Source of the DNA: Clostridia bacterium
GTDB lineage: Bacteria > Bacillota > Clostridia > Christensenellales > Aristaeellaceae
Length of the DNA stretch: 64,000 bases
NCBI GenBank assembly: GCA_017412715.1
Contig: JAFPWU010000002.1
Location: 1-64,000 of the forward strand
Reading direction: 5' to 3'
Made by a program: the position numbers and the translations under genes. Below the pieces are notes generated by a model. That model saw only the letters and a list, made by a program, of their open reading frames with translations, searched no databases and was not told the origin of the DNA. Shown here one piece after another: positions 49,001 to 55,678 of this stretch (position 1 is its first letter; the number at the start of each line of letters is the position of its first letter).

Positions 49001-49343
49001 TGCCATGGATCGTGATATTTCTCCTTATTCCCTGCCAAAGGCGCTGAATCAGGACGGCAGTATTTCCAAAAACGCCAGATGGGCCCTGCCGCCCCGGATC
49101 CTGCGGCAGCTGATGGATGCGGCGGTGGCCAGGGCTGCGGAGCTGTGCAGTCAGATCCGCTCCGGAGATGTGCTGGCCTCCCCCTCCGTGGGAGAGCAGT
49201 CGTCCCCCTGCACATTCTGCGAGTATGCCGCCGTCTGCCCCCGGAGGAAGGCGGACGAGCGTCCGCTGCCGAAGGACTTCCGGTATGAAGATGTGGGACA
49301 GTCCGGCGCCAGGGAGACGCCGTCGGCAGAAAATCCCGTCTGA
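46008..49343 (+). CDS. addB: ATP-dependent exonuclease subunit B, AddB-type
   Basis: The 1111-residue protein has helicase-like N-terminal domains and a C-terminal RecB-type nuclease (DYLRVLDLKSSDK near residue 905, with the catalytic D and K). Four cysteines likely hold the AddB iron-sulphur cluster: one in LECFAGCPRQHF (near 755) and three in CTFCEYAAVC (near 1067). AddAB processes double-strand breaks and degrades foreign linear DNA. At the N-terminus, where AddB normally has a Walker A GxxGSGKT, this protein reads LIGAASGAQRDWL, so the ATP site seems lost. The partner addA is not adjacent. AGGAGG precedes the ATG. Confidence 0.88.
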   Translation: MASFQLIGAASGAQRDWLFSHVAESRNAGRSVVVFVPEQYTLQAERDLLSGLRLPGLLNLDVISPTKLKVLVREAAGSSGMRDLDEAGRAMAIHQVLQSCASRLTFYARAGGLYGAVPRMDRTLAELREEGLTPDLLEEMALSARNGFQRAKYQDLGLIWRNYDALLQDRFDDPVISWRDLCLRLPESGLFQGKDLYVYGFDTVRPDLRELLLAAAPLCHSISVLLTMSAPGSPSGRVFRVQRESALRLMAVLEEKGIRCTLDYLKAAPPSPGDPLGFLSSRLFSEDGNTYAEDPSPALTLYAAPTPAGEAMAIVDALLSWKKAGIPWSRMAIALPKDVSASPALLSALRRNGIPFFLSRQEEVSRHGVSRLLSSALTCVSQGPATEPLLDIAACGFGALTREEGAALTSYVQRWGIDRGRWREPFTRGEKEEAQEAEFLRLKLLTPLNHLHDALLRAREAGAAAEAVFLFLREEGIDIQLQERQQRLMAEERYTEAVVDRQIWDLLMNLLDQLHGLLQGHRITLKEVASLVIGALDRATLSSLPESEEGVAIGRIGHMLPGKTEALILPGMNEGVMSARSDSLLTDPERRALEESAGQAIGLDSARMGMIVRSDYVRTMSLPEKRLFVSYCLRDESGSALLPGEPVTELRRLFPALREKGGLAAKNLPFSPDSPVLALEGVGPLLRLMADGKMSEAPAPWPDALRSLEQKPETQGLLRQMVSPWLNLTPNHRISPRTAIRLFHGDRVSISRLECFAGCPRQHFLRYGLRPLLPRSFEFTPGDAGNFFHQAMQEYFNRAVLDPDWPRLTEERIASIMDQILDQLTRPWEGGSLREEAAGIWQGEEYLRRARHAASILTRFSANADFRIVGTEMEFGTPEGMPPLVLSLPDGAQIALQGKIDRLDRYQGPEGDYLRVLDLKSSDKNLDPARMDRGEQLQLMIYLRAAERGLPGAEPAGALYFPIQDREVKSPDPESAETQRMKDVQLQGVVLGDPDVLHAMDRDISPYSLPKALNQDGSISKNARWALPPRILRQLMDAAVARAAELCSQIRSGDVLASPSVGEQSSPCTFCEYAAVCPRRKADERPLPKDFRYEDVGQSGARETPSAENPV

Positions 49344-49371
49344 CCCTGTGTCTTTTCCCGCGCCGGGCTGT

Positions 49372-49393
49372 CCGCCGGAGCAAAGGCGAAATC
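49372..49393. repeat. Partial REP-like repeat
   Basis: CCGCCGGAGCAAAGGCGAAATC resembles the core of the dispersed palindrome. Confidence 0.35.
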
Positions 49394-49398
49394 TTCGG

Positions 49399-49427
49399 TT
49401 GCGCAAACAGGGAAAATGGTCTATAAT
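49399..49427 (+). promoter_or_regulatory. Promoter of the P-loop protein gene
   Basis: TTGCGC (49399-49404) and TATAAT (49422-49427) are 17 bases apart, about 35 bases ahead of the start codon. Confidence 0.65.
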
Positions 49428-49462
49428 ATTTTTACAAATACCCTTGAAGGAGGTTGGTTCCC

Positions 49463-49873
49463 ATGATACAGGTAATCGCAGGTAAGAAGGGCTCCGGAAA
49501 AACCAAGCGCCTTATCGACCTGACCAACACCACCGCCCGGGAGGCGGTACACGATGTCATCTTCCTGGATGACGATAATCGCTATATGTACGATGTGGAC
49601 CATAAGGTCCGTTTCATTAACGCCTCGGACTACCGGGTCAGCACGATGGAAATGTTTATCGGCTTCGTCTGCGGAATCCTCAGTTCCAATTATGACGTAG
49701 GCACCATCTTTATTGACGCCTTCCTGAAGCTCTGCCATACGGATCTGGCGAATACGGAGCCCGTGGTCAATATGCTTGTCGGTCTCGGCGCGAAGCAGAA
49801 TGTGGACTTTGTCCTCAGCATCAGCGCCGATCCTGAAGAGCTGCCCGATTTCCTGAAGCAATACCTCATCTGA
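49463..49873 (+). CDS. Small P-loop ATP-binding protein
   Basis: The 136-residue protein starts MIQVIAGKKGSGKTKRLIDL with a clear Walker A (GKKGSGKT), and has a Walker B-like DVGTIFIDAF near residue 75. Database entries of this type are often named 'twitching motility PilT', but nothing here supports pili. The role is unknown; it is a single-domain NTPase. ATG 49463 has AAGGAGG nine bases upstream, and the P-loop then sits at the N-terminus as expected. It has its own promoter and lies between addB and thrC. Confidence 0.8.
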   Translation: MIQVIAGKKGSGKTKRLIDLTNTTAREAVHDVIFLDDDNRYMYDVDHKVRFINASDYRVSTMEMFIGFVCGILSSNYDVGTIFIDAFLKLCHTDLANTEPVVNMLVGLGAKQNVDFVLSISADPEELPDFLKQYLI

Positions 49874-49981
49874 TCCTTCCCGGCCGGACTTCCCGCCGGG
49901 AGTGAAATTCCTGCCCGGAAAGGGGGCGGCCGCCCATTGGCGCCGCCCCATCTCCATTTCACCCGAAAGGATGATGCCATC

Positions 49982-51481
49982 ATGTCTTTCTTCTCTACCC
50001 GCGGCGGAAGCTGCGTCACAGCCAGCCAGGCCATTTTGCGGGGAATCGCCCCGGATGGCGGGCTCTATGTCCCCGCTATGTTTCCCCTGGTTTCCTCCGG
50101 CAAGATTTCGGAGCTGGGCCAGATGCCCTATCCGAAGCGCGCCCTGGAAATTCTGAGTCTCTATCTGGAGGACTTCTCCCAGGCGGAAATCAGCGAGGCT
50201 GTTCACGCGGCTTACAGTCCGGACCGTTTCGACGATCCCGCCATCGCGCCGCTCAAGCCCCTGGATGAGAGCACCTGGGTGCTGGAGCTCTTCCACGGCC
50301 CCACCTTGGCCTTCAAGGACATGGCGCTCCAGCTCCTTCCTTATCTGACCGTCCTCAGCGCAAGGAAGAACGGGGAAAAGCGGGAGGTTTCCATCCTGGT
50401 AGCCACCAGCGGGGATACGGGAAAAGCGGCCCTGGAAGGCTTCAGGGATGTGCCTGGAACCAGCTGCACGGTCTTCTATCCGCTGGATGGCGTCAGCGAT
50501 GTCCAGCGGCTCCAGATGGTGACCACGGGAGGAAAGAATACCCATGTGATCGCTGTAAAGGGGAACTTTGATGATGCCCAGACCGGGGTCAAGGAGCTCT
50601 TTGCCTCTTCCGAGTTTGCGGAAAAGATGGACGCCCGGGGAAAAGTGCTTTCCTCCGCGAATTCCATTAATTTCGGCCGGCTCGTACCCCAGGTGGTGTA
50701 CTATTTCTCCTCCTATGCGGATCTGCTCTCCCGGCATGTGATTTCCTCCGGTTCGCCGGTGAACTTCTGCGTGCCCACGGGGAATTTCGGCAACATCCTG
50801 GCCGCCTATTACGCGCGGCAGATGGGACTTCCCATCAATCGGCTGATTTGCGCCAGCAACCGGAACAAGGTGCTGACAGACTTCTTCGCCTCCGGTCTTT
50901 ACTCCACCCATCGGGTCTTCTTTAAGACCAAGAGTCCCAGCATGGATATCCTGGTATCCAGCAATCTGGAGCGCCTGCTGTTTGAGGCCACAGATCGGGA
51001 CGGGGAGCTGGTCAGAACCTGGATGCGCACCCTGAAGGAGTGCGGCTCCTACAGCGTGGGCGATCAGCGGCATGATTGGCTGGAGAGCATCTTCTGGGGC
51101 GGCTGTGCAAACGATATCGAGACGCTGGCGGAGATCGGACGACGCTTCCGCATGGACGGCTATCTGATGGATACCCATACAGCCGTGGCCAGCTCCGTTC
51201 TGAGAGAGTACAGAGCCGCCACCAATGATCCCACACCTACCGTGCTGGTTTCCACAGCCAGCCCCTACAAATTCGCCCGGGATGTGCTCGCCGGAATCGC
51301 GGGAGAGGAAAAAACCGCCCAGCTCGATCCATTTGCCTGCAGTGAAGAGCTTGAACGGCTGTCCGGCGTCCCCATGCCGGATCAGGTGCGCGTGCTCCTG
51401 GATCTTCCCATCCGGCATACGGCCCAATGCGAGGTCGGCGGCATGGGGGATGCGGTGCTGAAGGAGTTCGCCCGGATCTGA
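49982..51481 (+). CDS. thrC: Threonine synthase
   Basis: The 499-residue PLP enzyme converts O-phosphohomoserine to threonine. It shows the N-terminal STRGG-type start, the PLP lysine in HGPTLAFKDMALQLLP (near residue 113) and ILVATSGDTGKAALEGF (near residue 140). The length matches the long (E. coli/yeast) form. GAAAGGA stands about ten bases before ATG 49982; the frame before that is intergenic. No other threonine genes are adjacent. Confidence 0.95.
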   Translation: MSFFSTRGGSCVTASQAILRGIAPDGGLYVPAMFPLVSSGKISELGQMPYPKRALEILSLYLEDFSQAEISEAVHAAYSPDRFDDPAIAPLKPLDESTWVLELFHGPTLAFKDMALQLLPYLTVLSARKNGEKREVSILVATSGDTGKAALEGFRDVPGTSCTVFYPLDGVSDVQRLQMVTTGGKNTHVIAVKGNFDDAQTGVKELFASSEFAEKMDARGKVLSSANSINFGRLVPQVVYYFSSYADLLSRHVISSGSPVNFCVPTGNFGNILAAYYARQMGLPINRLICASNRNKVLTDFFASGLYSTHRVFFKTKSPSMDILVSSNLERLLFEATDRDGELVRTWMRTLKECGSYSVGDQRHDWLESIFWGGCANDIETLAEIGRRFRMDGYLMDTHTAVASSVLREYRAATNDPTPTVLVSTASPYKFARDVLAGIAGEEKTAQLDPFACSEELERLSGVPMPDQVRVLLDLPIRHTAQCEVGGMGDAVLKEFARI

Positions 51482-51764
51482 TTTCAGGTTCTTCAAGCTG
51501 CACTCTGAGAAAGCGCTGATTTGTTCTGCTCGGGGTGAAACTGCCTACCCTCTTGGGATACGCTCAGCCTGATTTCAGCCCCTTGGACATATTCCCTAAA
51601 CCAATGAATGGGAGATCACTTCATGATTTTTCTCTGCTCTTCTTCGGATGGACAGCGGGCGATTGCCCCGATCCGGCCGCCGGACATGGATTCAGTTCTG
51701 TGTTTCCCCGCCGGACGGAGCGTTTCCGTTTCCCCTAACAGACCATATGATGGAGGAAGAAAGA
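51482..51764. other. Leader between thrC and guaA, no known riboswitch
   Basis: The 283-base gap contains an AAGCGCTGATTTG motif shared with other gaps and a GATTTCAGCCCC piece of the dispersed palindrome. I see no purine riboswitch core and no remnant of a glutaminase domain in any frame. Confidence 0.45.
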
Positions 51765-52745
51765 ATGGAATCCAATAAGCGTCCCGAATCCATGGAGCGT
51801 ATCACCACCCCTGCCCTGGCAAATGCTTTCATCGAAGAGCAGATCCAGGCCATCCGCGCCCAGGTGGGCGATAAGAAAGTGCTGCTGGCTCTCTCCGGCG
51901 GCGTGGACAGCTCCGTCTGCGCAGCGCTGCTCATCAAGGCCATCGGGCAGAATCTGGTAGCGGTGCATGTGAATCACGGTCTTTTGCGCAAAGGGGAGCC
52001 GGAACAGGTCATCGAAGTTTTCCGGAACCAGATGAACGCAAACCTGATCTATGTGGATGCGGTGGACCGTTTCCTGGACAAGCTGGCCGGTGTCTCCGAT
52101 CCCGAGCAGAAGCGCAAAATCATCGGCAAGGAATTCATTGATGTATTCGCGGAAGAAGCCGCGAAGCTGGACGGCATTCAGTTCCTGGCCCAGGGAACCA
52201 TTTATCCCGACATTCTGGAATCCGACGGCGTCAAGAGCCACCACAATGTGGGCGGTCTGCCTCCGGAACTGGATTTCGAGCTGGTCGAGCCTGTAAAATT
52301 CCTTTACAAGGATGAGGTTCGGGTAGTTGGCAAAGCGCTTGGCCTTCCGGATGGCATGGTGTACCGTCAGCCCTTCCCCGGCCCCGGACTGGGCGTGCGC
52401 TGCGTAGGCGCGATCACCCGGGATCGGCTGGAAGCAGTCCGGGAATCCGATGCCATCCTCCGGGAAGAGTTTGCCGCCGCCGGCCTGCAGGGCAAGGTAT
52501 GGCAGTATTTCACCGTCGTGCCGGATATCAAGTCTACCGGAATCAAGGACAACAAGCGCACCTGGGACTGGCCGGTGGTTCTCCGGGCCGTCAACAGCGT
52601 AGACGCCACCTCCGCCACGATTGAGGAAATCCCCTATGCTCTCCTGGGCAAAATTACCTGCCGGATTCTCGCTGAGGTCAAGGGCGTCAACCGGGTCCTC
52701 TACGACCTGAGCCCCAAGCCTGTTGCCACCATCGAGTGGGAATAA
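51765..52745 (+). CDS. guaA: GMP synthase ATP-pyrophosphatase subunit (no glutaminase domain)
   Basis: The 326-residue protein is the ATPPase plus dimerisation half of GMP synthase. The PP-loop is LLALSGGVDSSVCAALL (near residue 44), the FPGPGLGVR motif is near 207, and the ending KPVATIEWE is the canonical C-terminus. It makes GMP from XMP, ATP and ammonia. The normal bacterial protein is about 510 residues with an N-terminal class-I glutaminase, which is absent here. Such stand-alone subunits are usual in archaea and need a separate GATase or free ammonia. ATG 51765 with GGAGG eight bases upstream is the preferred start. Confidence 0.92.
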   Translation: MESNKRPESMERITTPALANAFIEEQIQAIRAQVGDKKVLLALSGGVDSSVCAALLIKAIGQNLVAVHVNHGLLRKGEPEQVIEVFRNQMNANLIYVDAVDRFLDKLAGVSDPEQKRKIIGKEFIDVFAEEAAKLDGIQFLAQGTIYPDILESDGVKSHHNVGGLPPELDFELVEPVKFLYKDEVRVVGKALGLPDGMVYRQPFPGPGLGVRCVGAITRDRLEAVRESDAILREEFAAAGLQGKVWQYFTVVPDIKSTGIKDNKRTWDWPVVLRAVNSVDATSATIEEIPYALLGKITCRILAEVKGVNRVLYDLSPKPVATIEWE

Positions 52746-52804
52746 TTGCCGGAAACCTGAATCCCCTTATGGATCAACGTATCCGGCCATCCCGAAAGTG
52801 GCTT

Positions 52805-52822
52805 TGATAACAGAATGATAAC
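52805..52822 (+). repeat. TGATAAC direct-repeat site, left copy
   Basis: TGATAAC, four bases, TGATAAC. The same arrangement recurs at 60512-60529 and, as TGATAAA, at 60703-60720. It is followed here and at 60.7 kb by a TTTTCCGGAAAA palindrome. Confidence 0.7.
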
Positions 52823-52915
52823 ATTTTTCCGGAAAAAGTTTGTTGCCCTGATTCCGAGTGGTTGTAGGGTGTAACGGAAAAGGTTATTATCAGGCAGATT
52901 GTTTCTATAAAACTG

Positions 52916-52955
52916 ACCCTCCGCTGTGGATGAGAATCCGCGACGGAGGGTTTCT
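52916..52955. terminator. Terminator at the left end of the island
   Basis: ACCCTCCG and CGGAGGGT pair with an inner CTGTGGAT/ATCCGCG region, followed by TTTCTTT. It is homologous to the terminator at 60822-60868 and lies just after the regulator stop codon. Confidence 0.75.
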
Positions 52956-52963
52956 TTATGTGT

Positions 52964-53500
52964 TCATGCTTTTTTCGGCTTCCGGCCTCGTTTCTTCGGC
53001 CCCTGCACATCCGGCTGAATATCCGGAGGGATCTTTGCCTTGATCACGCTGTCATCGAAGGCCGGATAATGGTAACGCCACTGATCGTACTCTTCTTTTG
53101 TGATCTCTCCTACCCTGAGCTTCTCTCTTTCTTCCACCCAGGACATCAGCCGCGCATCCAGTTCCGCTGCTTTCATTCCGCCTTCGGAAATGTCAGCACG
53201 GAGACAGATCAGACCGTCAGCATTCAGGATCTGGATCAGTTTACGATCCTCCAGCGCAAAAAGCGTGTGCATCAGCCCGTCCATGGAATCAATATCCGGA
53301 ACAGCGATTGCTTTCGGAGAAATATCCAACGCTTCTGCCATCGCTGCAGTCAGATCTGCCTTAGGCGTCCGATCCTCACATTCATATTGTGCCAGACGCA
53401 CATCCGCGGAATTGTCCGGAAAGCCCAGCATAAGTCCAAGATACTTCTGTGTCATCCCCCGTAATGTCCGGAAAAACCGGATTCGTTCACCTGTCGCCAC
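52964..53500 (-). CDS. XRE-family repressor-like protein with C-terminal WRYHYPAFDD domain
   Basis: The 178-residue protein has an N-terminal XRE helix-turn-helix (RIRFFRTLRGMTQKYLGLML near residues 6-25, then RLAQYECEDRTPK) and a middle domain. Its C-terminal segment GEITKEEYDQWRYHYPAFDD is followed by a basic KKRGRKPKKA tail that resembles an AT-hook. It likely represses the mobile element genes opposite it. The start is GTG 53500 with AGGTG about six bases upstream. A paralogue of its C-terminal half lies at the right end of the island (60870). Confidence 0.8.
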   Translation of the reverse strand: MATGERIRFFRTLRGMTQKYLGLMLGFPDNSADVRLAQYECEDRTPKADLTAAMAEALDISPKAIAVPDIDSMDGLMHTLFALEDRKLIQILNADGLICLRADISEGGMKAAELDARLMSWVEEREKLRVGEITKEEYDQWRYHYPAFDDSVIKAKIPPDIQPDVQGPKKRGRKPKKA

Positions 53501-53527
53501 GATATCACCTCGCCGAAATGATCTTAT

Positions 53528-53562
53528 AGGTGAATTATAGCAAACATGTTTAAGTCCCGCAA
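53528..53562 (-). promoter_or_regulatory. Promoter of the repressor gene
   Basis: On the minus strand TTGCGG and TATAAT are 17 bases apart; the spacer holds a CTTAAACATGTTT palindrome that resembles the TTAAG-rich operators opposite. Confidence 0.6.
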
Positions 53563-53606
53563 GATAAAATTTAGCATAAATATTTAAGTTTTTATTCCAA
53601 AGCCAC

Positions 53607-53635
53607 TTGACATAAGCTGATATGCTTAATATAAT
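53607..53635 (+). promoter_or_regulatory. Perfect promoter of the excisionase-integrase genes
   Basis: A perfect TTGACA (53607-53612) and perfect TATAAT (53630-53635) are 17 bases apart. The spacer is filled by an operator palindrome, so repressor binding would block RNA polymerase. Confidence 0.88.
53613..53628. promoter_or_regulatory. Operator copy 1, TAAGC-N6-GCTTA
   Basis: TAAGC (53613-53617), six bases, GCTTA (53624-53628), exactly between the -35 and -10 boxes of the plus promoter. Confidence 0.75.
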
Positions 53636-53647
53636 ATGATACGTAAT

Positions 53648-53663
53648 TAAGCTATTATGCTTA
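53648..53663. promoter_or_regulatory. Operator copy 2, TAAGC-N6-GCTTA
   Basis: TAAGC (53648-53652), six bases, GCTTA (53659-53663), centred 35 bases downstream of copy 1, near the start of transcription. Confidence 0.75.
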
Positions 53664-53737
53664 GTTGTAGAAATCGATGCTCAGTGCTGAAGACCCCCGG
53701 GCTGGAAGCCAAACGATATCGCGGGAAAGGACGATAA

Positions 53738-53944
53738 ATGATGAAGAGCGATTTCATGAGAGTAGACGAGGTGGTGACGGAACTGGATGTATCCAGACCC
53801 TTTGCCTACCGCGTCATCCGGCAATTGAACGATGAACTGAAAAAGCTCGGGTATGCCACGATCGCCGGACGTGTCAACCGGGAATATTTCAGGAAAAGAT
53901 TCGGAATCGAAGGAAAGGAGGGAACAGAATATGTCGGTTCATAA
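53738..53944 (+). CDS. Excisionase/HTH DNA-binding protein
   Basis: A 68-residue protein with one helix-turn-helix (VDEVVTELDVSRPFAYRVIRQLN, residues 8-30) followed by a basic segment with GRVNREYFRKRFG, typical of small excisionase-like proteins of integrative elements. AAAGG stands seven bases before the ATG at 53738. It overlaps the integrase gene by 14 bases, so the two are coupled. It is driven by the operator-controlled promoter at 53607. Confidence 0.8.
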   Translation: MMKSDFMRVDEVVTELDVSRPFAYRVIRQLNDELKKLGYATIAGRVNREYFRKRFGIEGKEGTEYVGS

Positions 53945-54401
53945 GAATGAGAAAAACAATACCTGGTACGTCATGATCAGGTATGACGACTGGAAGGGCG
54001 ACCAACACCAGAAATGCAAGCGCGGCTTCAAATCCAAGAAGGAGGCTCAGGACTGGGAACGCAGCTTCAAGCTGCAGAGTGCCGCAGATCTGGATATGAC
54101 CTTCGCGGCCTTCTGCGAACTATATGAAAAGGATATTCGTCCTCGCCTGAAGGCAAGCACTTGGGAGGCCAAGGAAAACATGATTCAGAAGAAGCTGATC
54201 CCAGCCTTCGGGAAGCGGATCATCAGCGAGATTGACACCAAGGATATCATCGCCTGGCAGAATGAGCTGCTGGCCTTCCGGGATAAGCGCAAGAAGCCTT
54301 ATTCCGATAACTACCTGAAGAGCATCCACAATCAGATGGTCGCCATTCTGAACCACGCAGTCAGGCATTACGGCCTGAAACGCAATCCGGCCTCCATGGC
54401 T
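53931..54401 (+). pseudogene. Tyrosine integrase, catalytic domain deleted
   Basis: About 157 codons encode an N-terminal arm-binding domain (TWYVMIRYDDWKG then KKRGFKSKKEAQDWE-type) and a SAM-like core-binding domain (TFAAFCELYEKDIRPRLKAS). Similarity stops at KRNPASMA, where the catalytic domain should begin. The next codons are the reverse complement of a relaxase gene and run to a stop at 54542. The catalytic R, H and Y residues are therefore missing and recombination activity is not expected. The start at 53931 has AAAGGAGG about eight bases upstream. Confidence 0.85.
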
Positions 54402-54644
54402 CTTCACATCTCCGCGCAGATTGTTTTTTTCGTAACGCAGATTCGCTCTCATACAGGCAATCGCAAAATCATCTTCACCGCACAAAAGCGTATCCATCCG
54501 ATACTCTTCCCGCGGAATCAGATTACCGTTCTTATCCCGTAGTGCCTTTCCGGAGAACTCGTCATGTTCAAAAGTCAGATAACTTTCGGCATCACCGTAA
54601 TTGGCATTCTCCGAACTAACATGCTTTATGGTTGCCAATTGCAT
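54396..54644 (-). pseudogene. Relaxase (mobilisation nuclease), N-terminal fragment only
   Basis: About 83 codons on the minus strand encode the start of a MobA-type relaxase (MQLATIKHVSSENANYGDAE, then DDFAIACMRANLRYEKNN and DVKSH). Everything after DVKSH, where the catalytic histidines would be, is lost. The frame continues as the reverse of the integrase gene. The start overlaps the end of the MobC-like gene by 29 bases, the usual coupled arrangement in mobilisable elements. The breakpoint near 54396-54401 is shared with the integrase. Confidence 0.75.
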
Positions 54645-55017
54645 CACTCGCTTTCTCCAGAAGTTCATGTTTACTTTCAGTCAGATCGTCCAATGCCTTA
54701 TTGAGGTTTTCGATCAGAACCGGATCATCCAGTCCGGTTGTATTCGCAACACGGGCAATCTGATTGATATTGTTTCCGATCCGTTTGAGTTCAGTGATGA
54801 TCTGATTCAGCAGCGTCAGTGTCTGATCATTGACTCCGTTCTCATAAACAGTTGCATGAACTCCGCCTTGATCCAGAAAAGCACGGATCACTCTTGACGG
54901 CGTAATCTTCAACTGCTGGCAAACTGTCATCACCTTATAATACTCCCGATCGGTCACTCTTGCCTTAAGAATATGATTAAGAGTTTCCTTCTTTCCCGAT
55001 TTCGTTTTCGTACTCAT
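54616..55017 (-). CDS. MobC-like plasmid mobilisation relaxosome protein
   Basis: The 133-residue protein has the MobC/MbeC accessory pattern: a ribbon-helix-helix-like N-terminus (LKARVTDREYYKVMTVCQQL, about residues 17-36) and the conserved ELKRIGNNINQIARVANTTG (about residues 75-94). Such proteins help the relaxase to melt and nick oriT. GGAGGG stands seven bases before the ATG. It is intact while its relaxase partner is truncated. Its promoter has the same TAAGC-N6-GCTTA operator as the integrase promoter. Confidence 0.85.
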   Translation of the reverse strand: MSTKTKSGKKETLNHILKARVTDREYYKVMTVCQQLKITPSRVIRAFLDQGGVHATVYENGVNDQTLTLLNQIITELKRIGNNINQIARVANTTGLDDPVLIENLNKALDDLTESKHELLEKASDAIGNHKAC

Positions 55018-55038
55018 CAGGCTTCCCTCCTCATCGCT

Positions 55039-55083
55039 TAAGCTTTGTTGCTTAATTATACATCAATGTTTAAGTTTTTGGAA
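55039..55083 (-). promoter_or_regulatory. mobC promoter with operator copy 3
   Basis: On the minus strand TATAAT (55061-55056) lies 17 bases after a weak TTCCAA. TAAGC-N6-GCTTA (55039-55054) follows directly and covers the start site. A CTTAAACAT motif in the spacer is shared with the repressor promoter. Confidence 0.6.
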
Positions 55084-55678
55084 AGTCTTTTGAGTATGTG
55101 AATTATACTTTTTTATTTAATAAGGAAGATCGTGTTCGGAGTAATGTCGCATCATGCCACCGCAGATGATGATCATTCCTGCCACATTTCTTCCGAAAAG
55201 AGATGATCTATTGCCCTGTATACATTCTGATCATTCTATCTTTGAGGAAGAAGAATGTTCGCAGAAGAAAGAGAAAAGATTCGCTTTCAGCATCGCTTGC
55301 GAAAGCGAATCGCGTTACGAATGATGAACGTTCTCAGAGCAGGGTTTGGGGAAGGCACTCCCCAACAAGTGTCTGACCGAAGGCACAAAAAACGCGAAAG
55401 CGGATTTTTGTGACACAGGTCGATACTTGCTCTCTCCACTTTCGCGCGCTTTATTCGTGCATTAATCAAATTCGTTTAATACTTGCCTTCCTTTCTGTTG
55501 ATTGAAGAGCTGCCAATTGTTGAAGTTATTCGATTTCTCATGTATAATCTGATGTCAGAGCAACAGGCGTTTTATGTTATATCTCAGCGCTTTGTTTCTC
55601 ATTCAGGATGACAAATGATCATCTGCTTCTTGTTGTTATCCCAATCATGAAAGCGAGGAGATTTCGGAGGAAGATCGA
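55084..55678. other. Noncoding stretch with inverted repeats, possible oriT
   Basis: No convincing gene lies here. There are several inverted repeats: GATTCGCTTTC (55278-55288) with GAAAGCGAATC (55301-55311); TTGGGGA with TCCCCAA (about 55349-55368); and CGCGAAAGCG (about 55393) with a CTTTCGCG (about 55439). The position just upstream of a MobC-like gene is where oriT usually lies. The last 120 bases lead to the Nudix-primase-helicase gene. Confidence 0.5.

Noticed and set aside
46023..49406. A 1127-codon minus-strand open frame opposite addB
   Set aside because: Shadow of addB with low-complexity translation and no ribosome binding site or motifs.
51482..51764. Purine riboswitch upstream of guaA
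   Set aside because: No match to the conserved three-way-junction loops of the purine aptamer could be found by eye.
55287..55469. A 60-codon minus-strand frame in the MobC upstream gap
   Set aside because: No ribosome binding site and the stretch is made of inverted repeats, better explained as noncoding.
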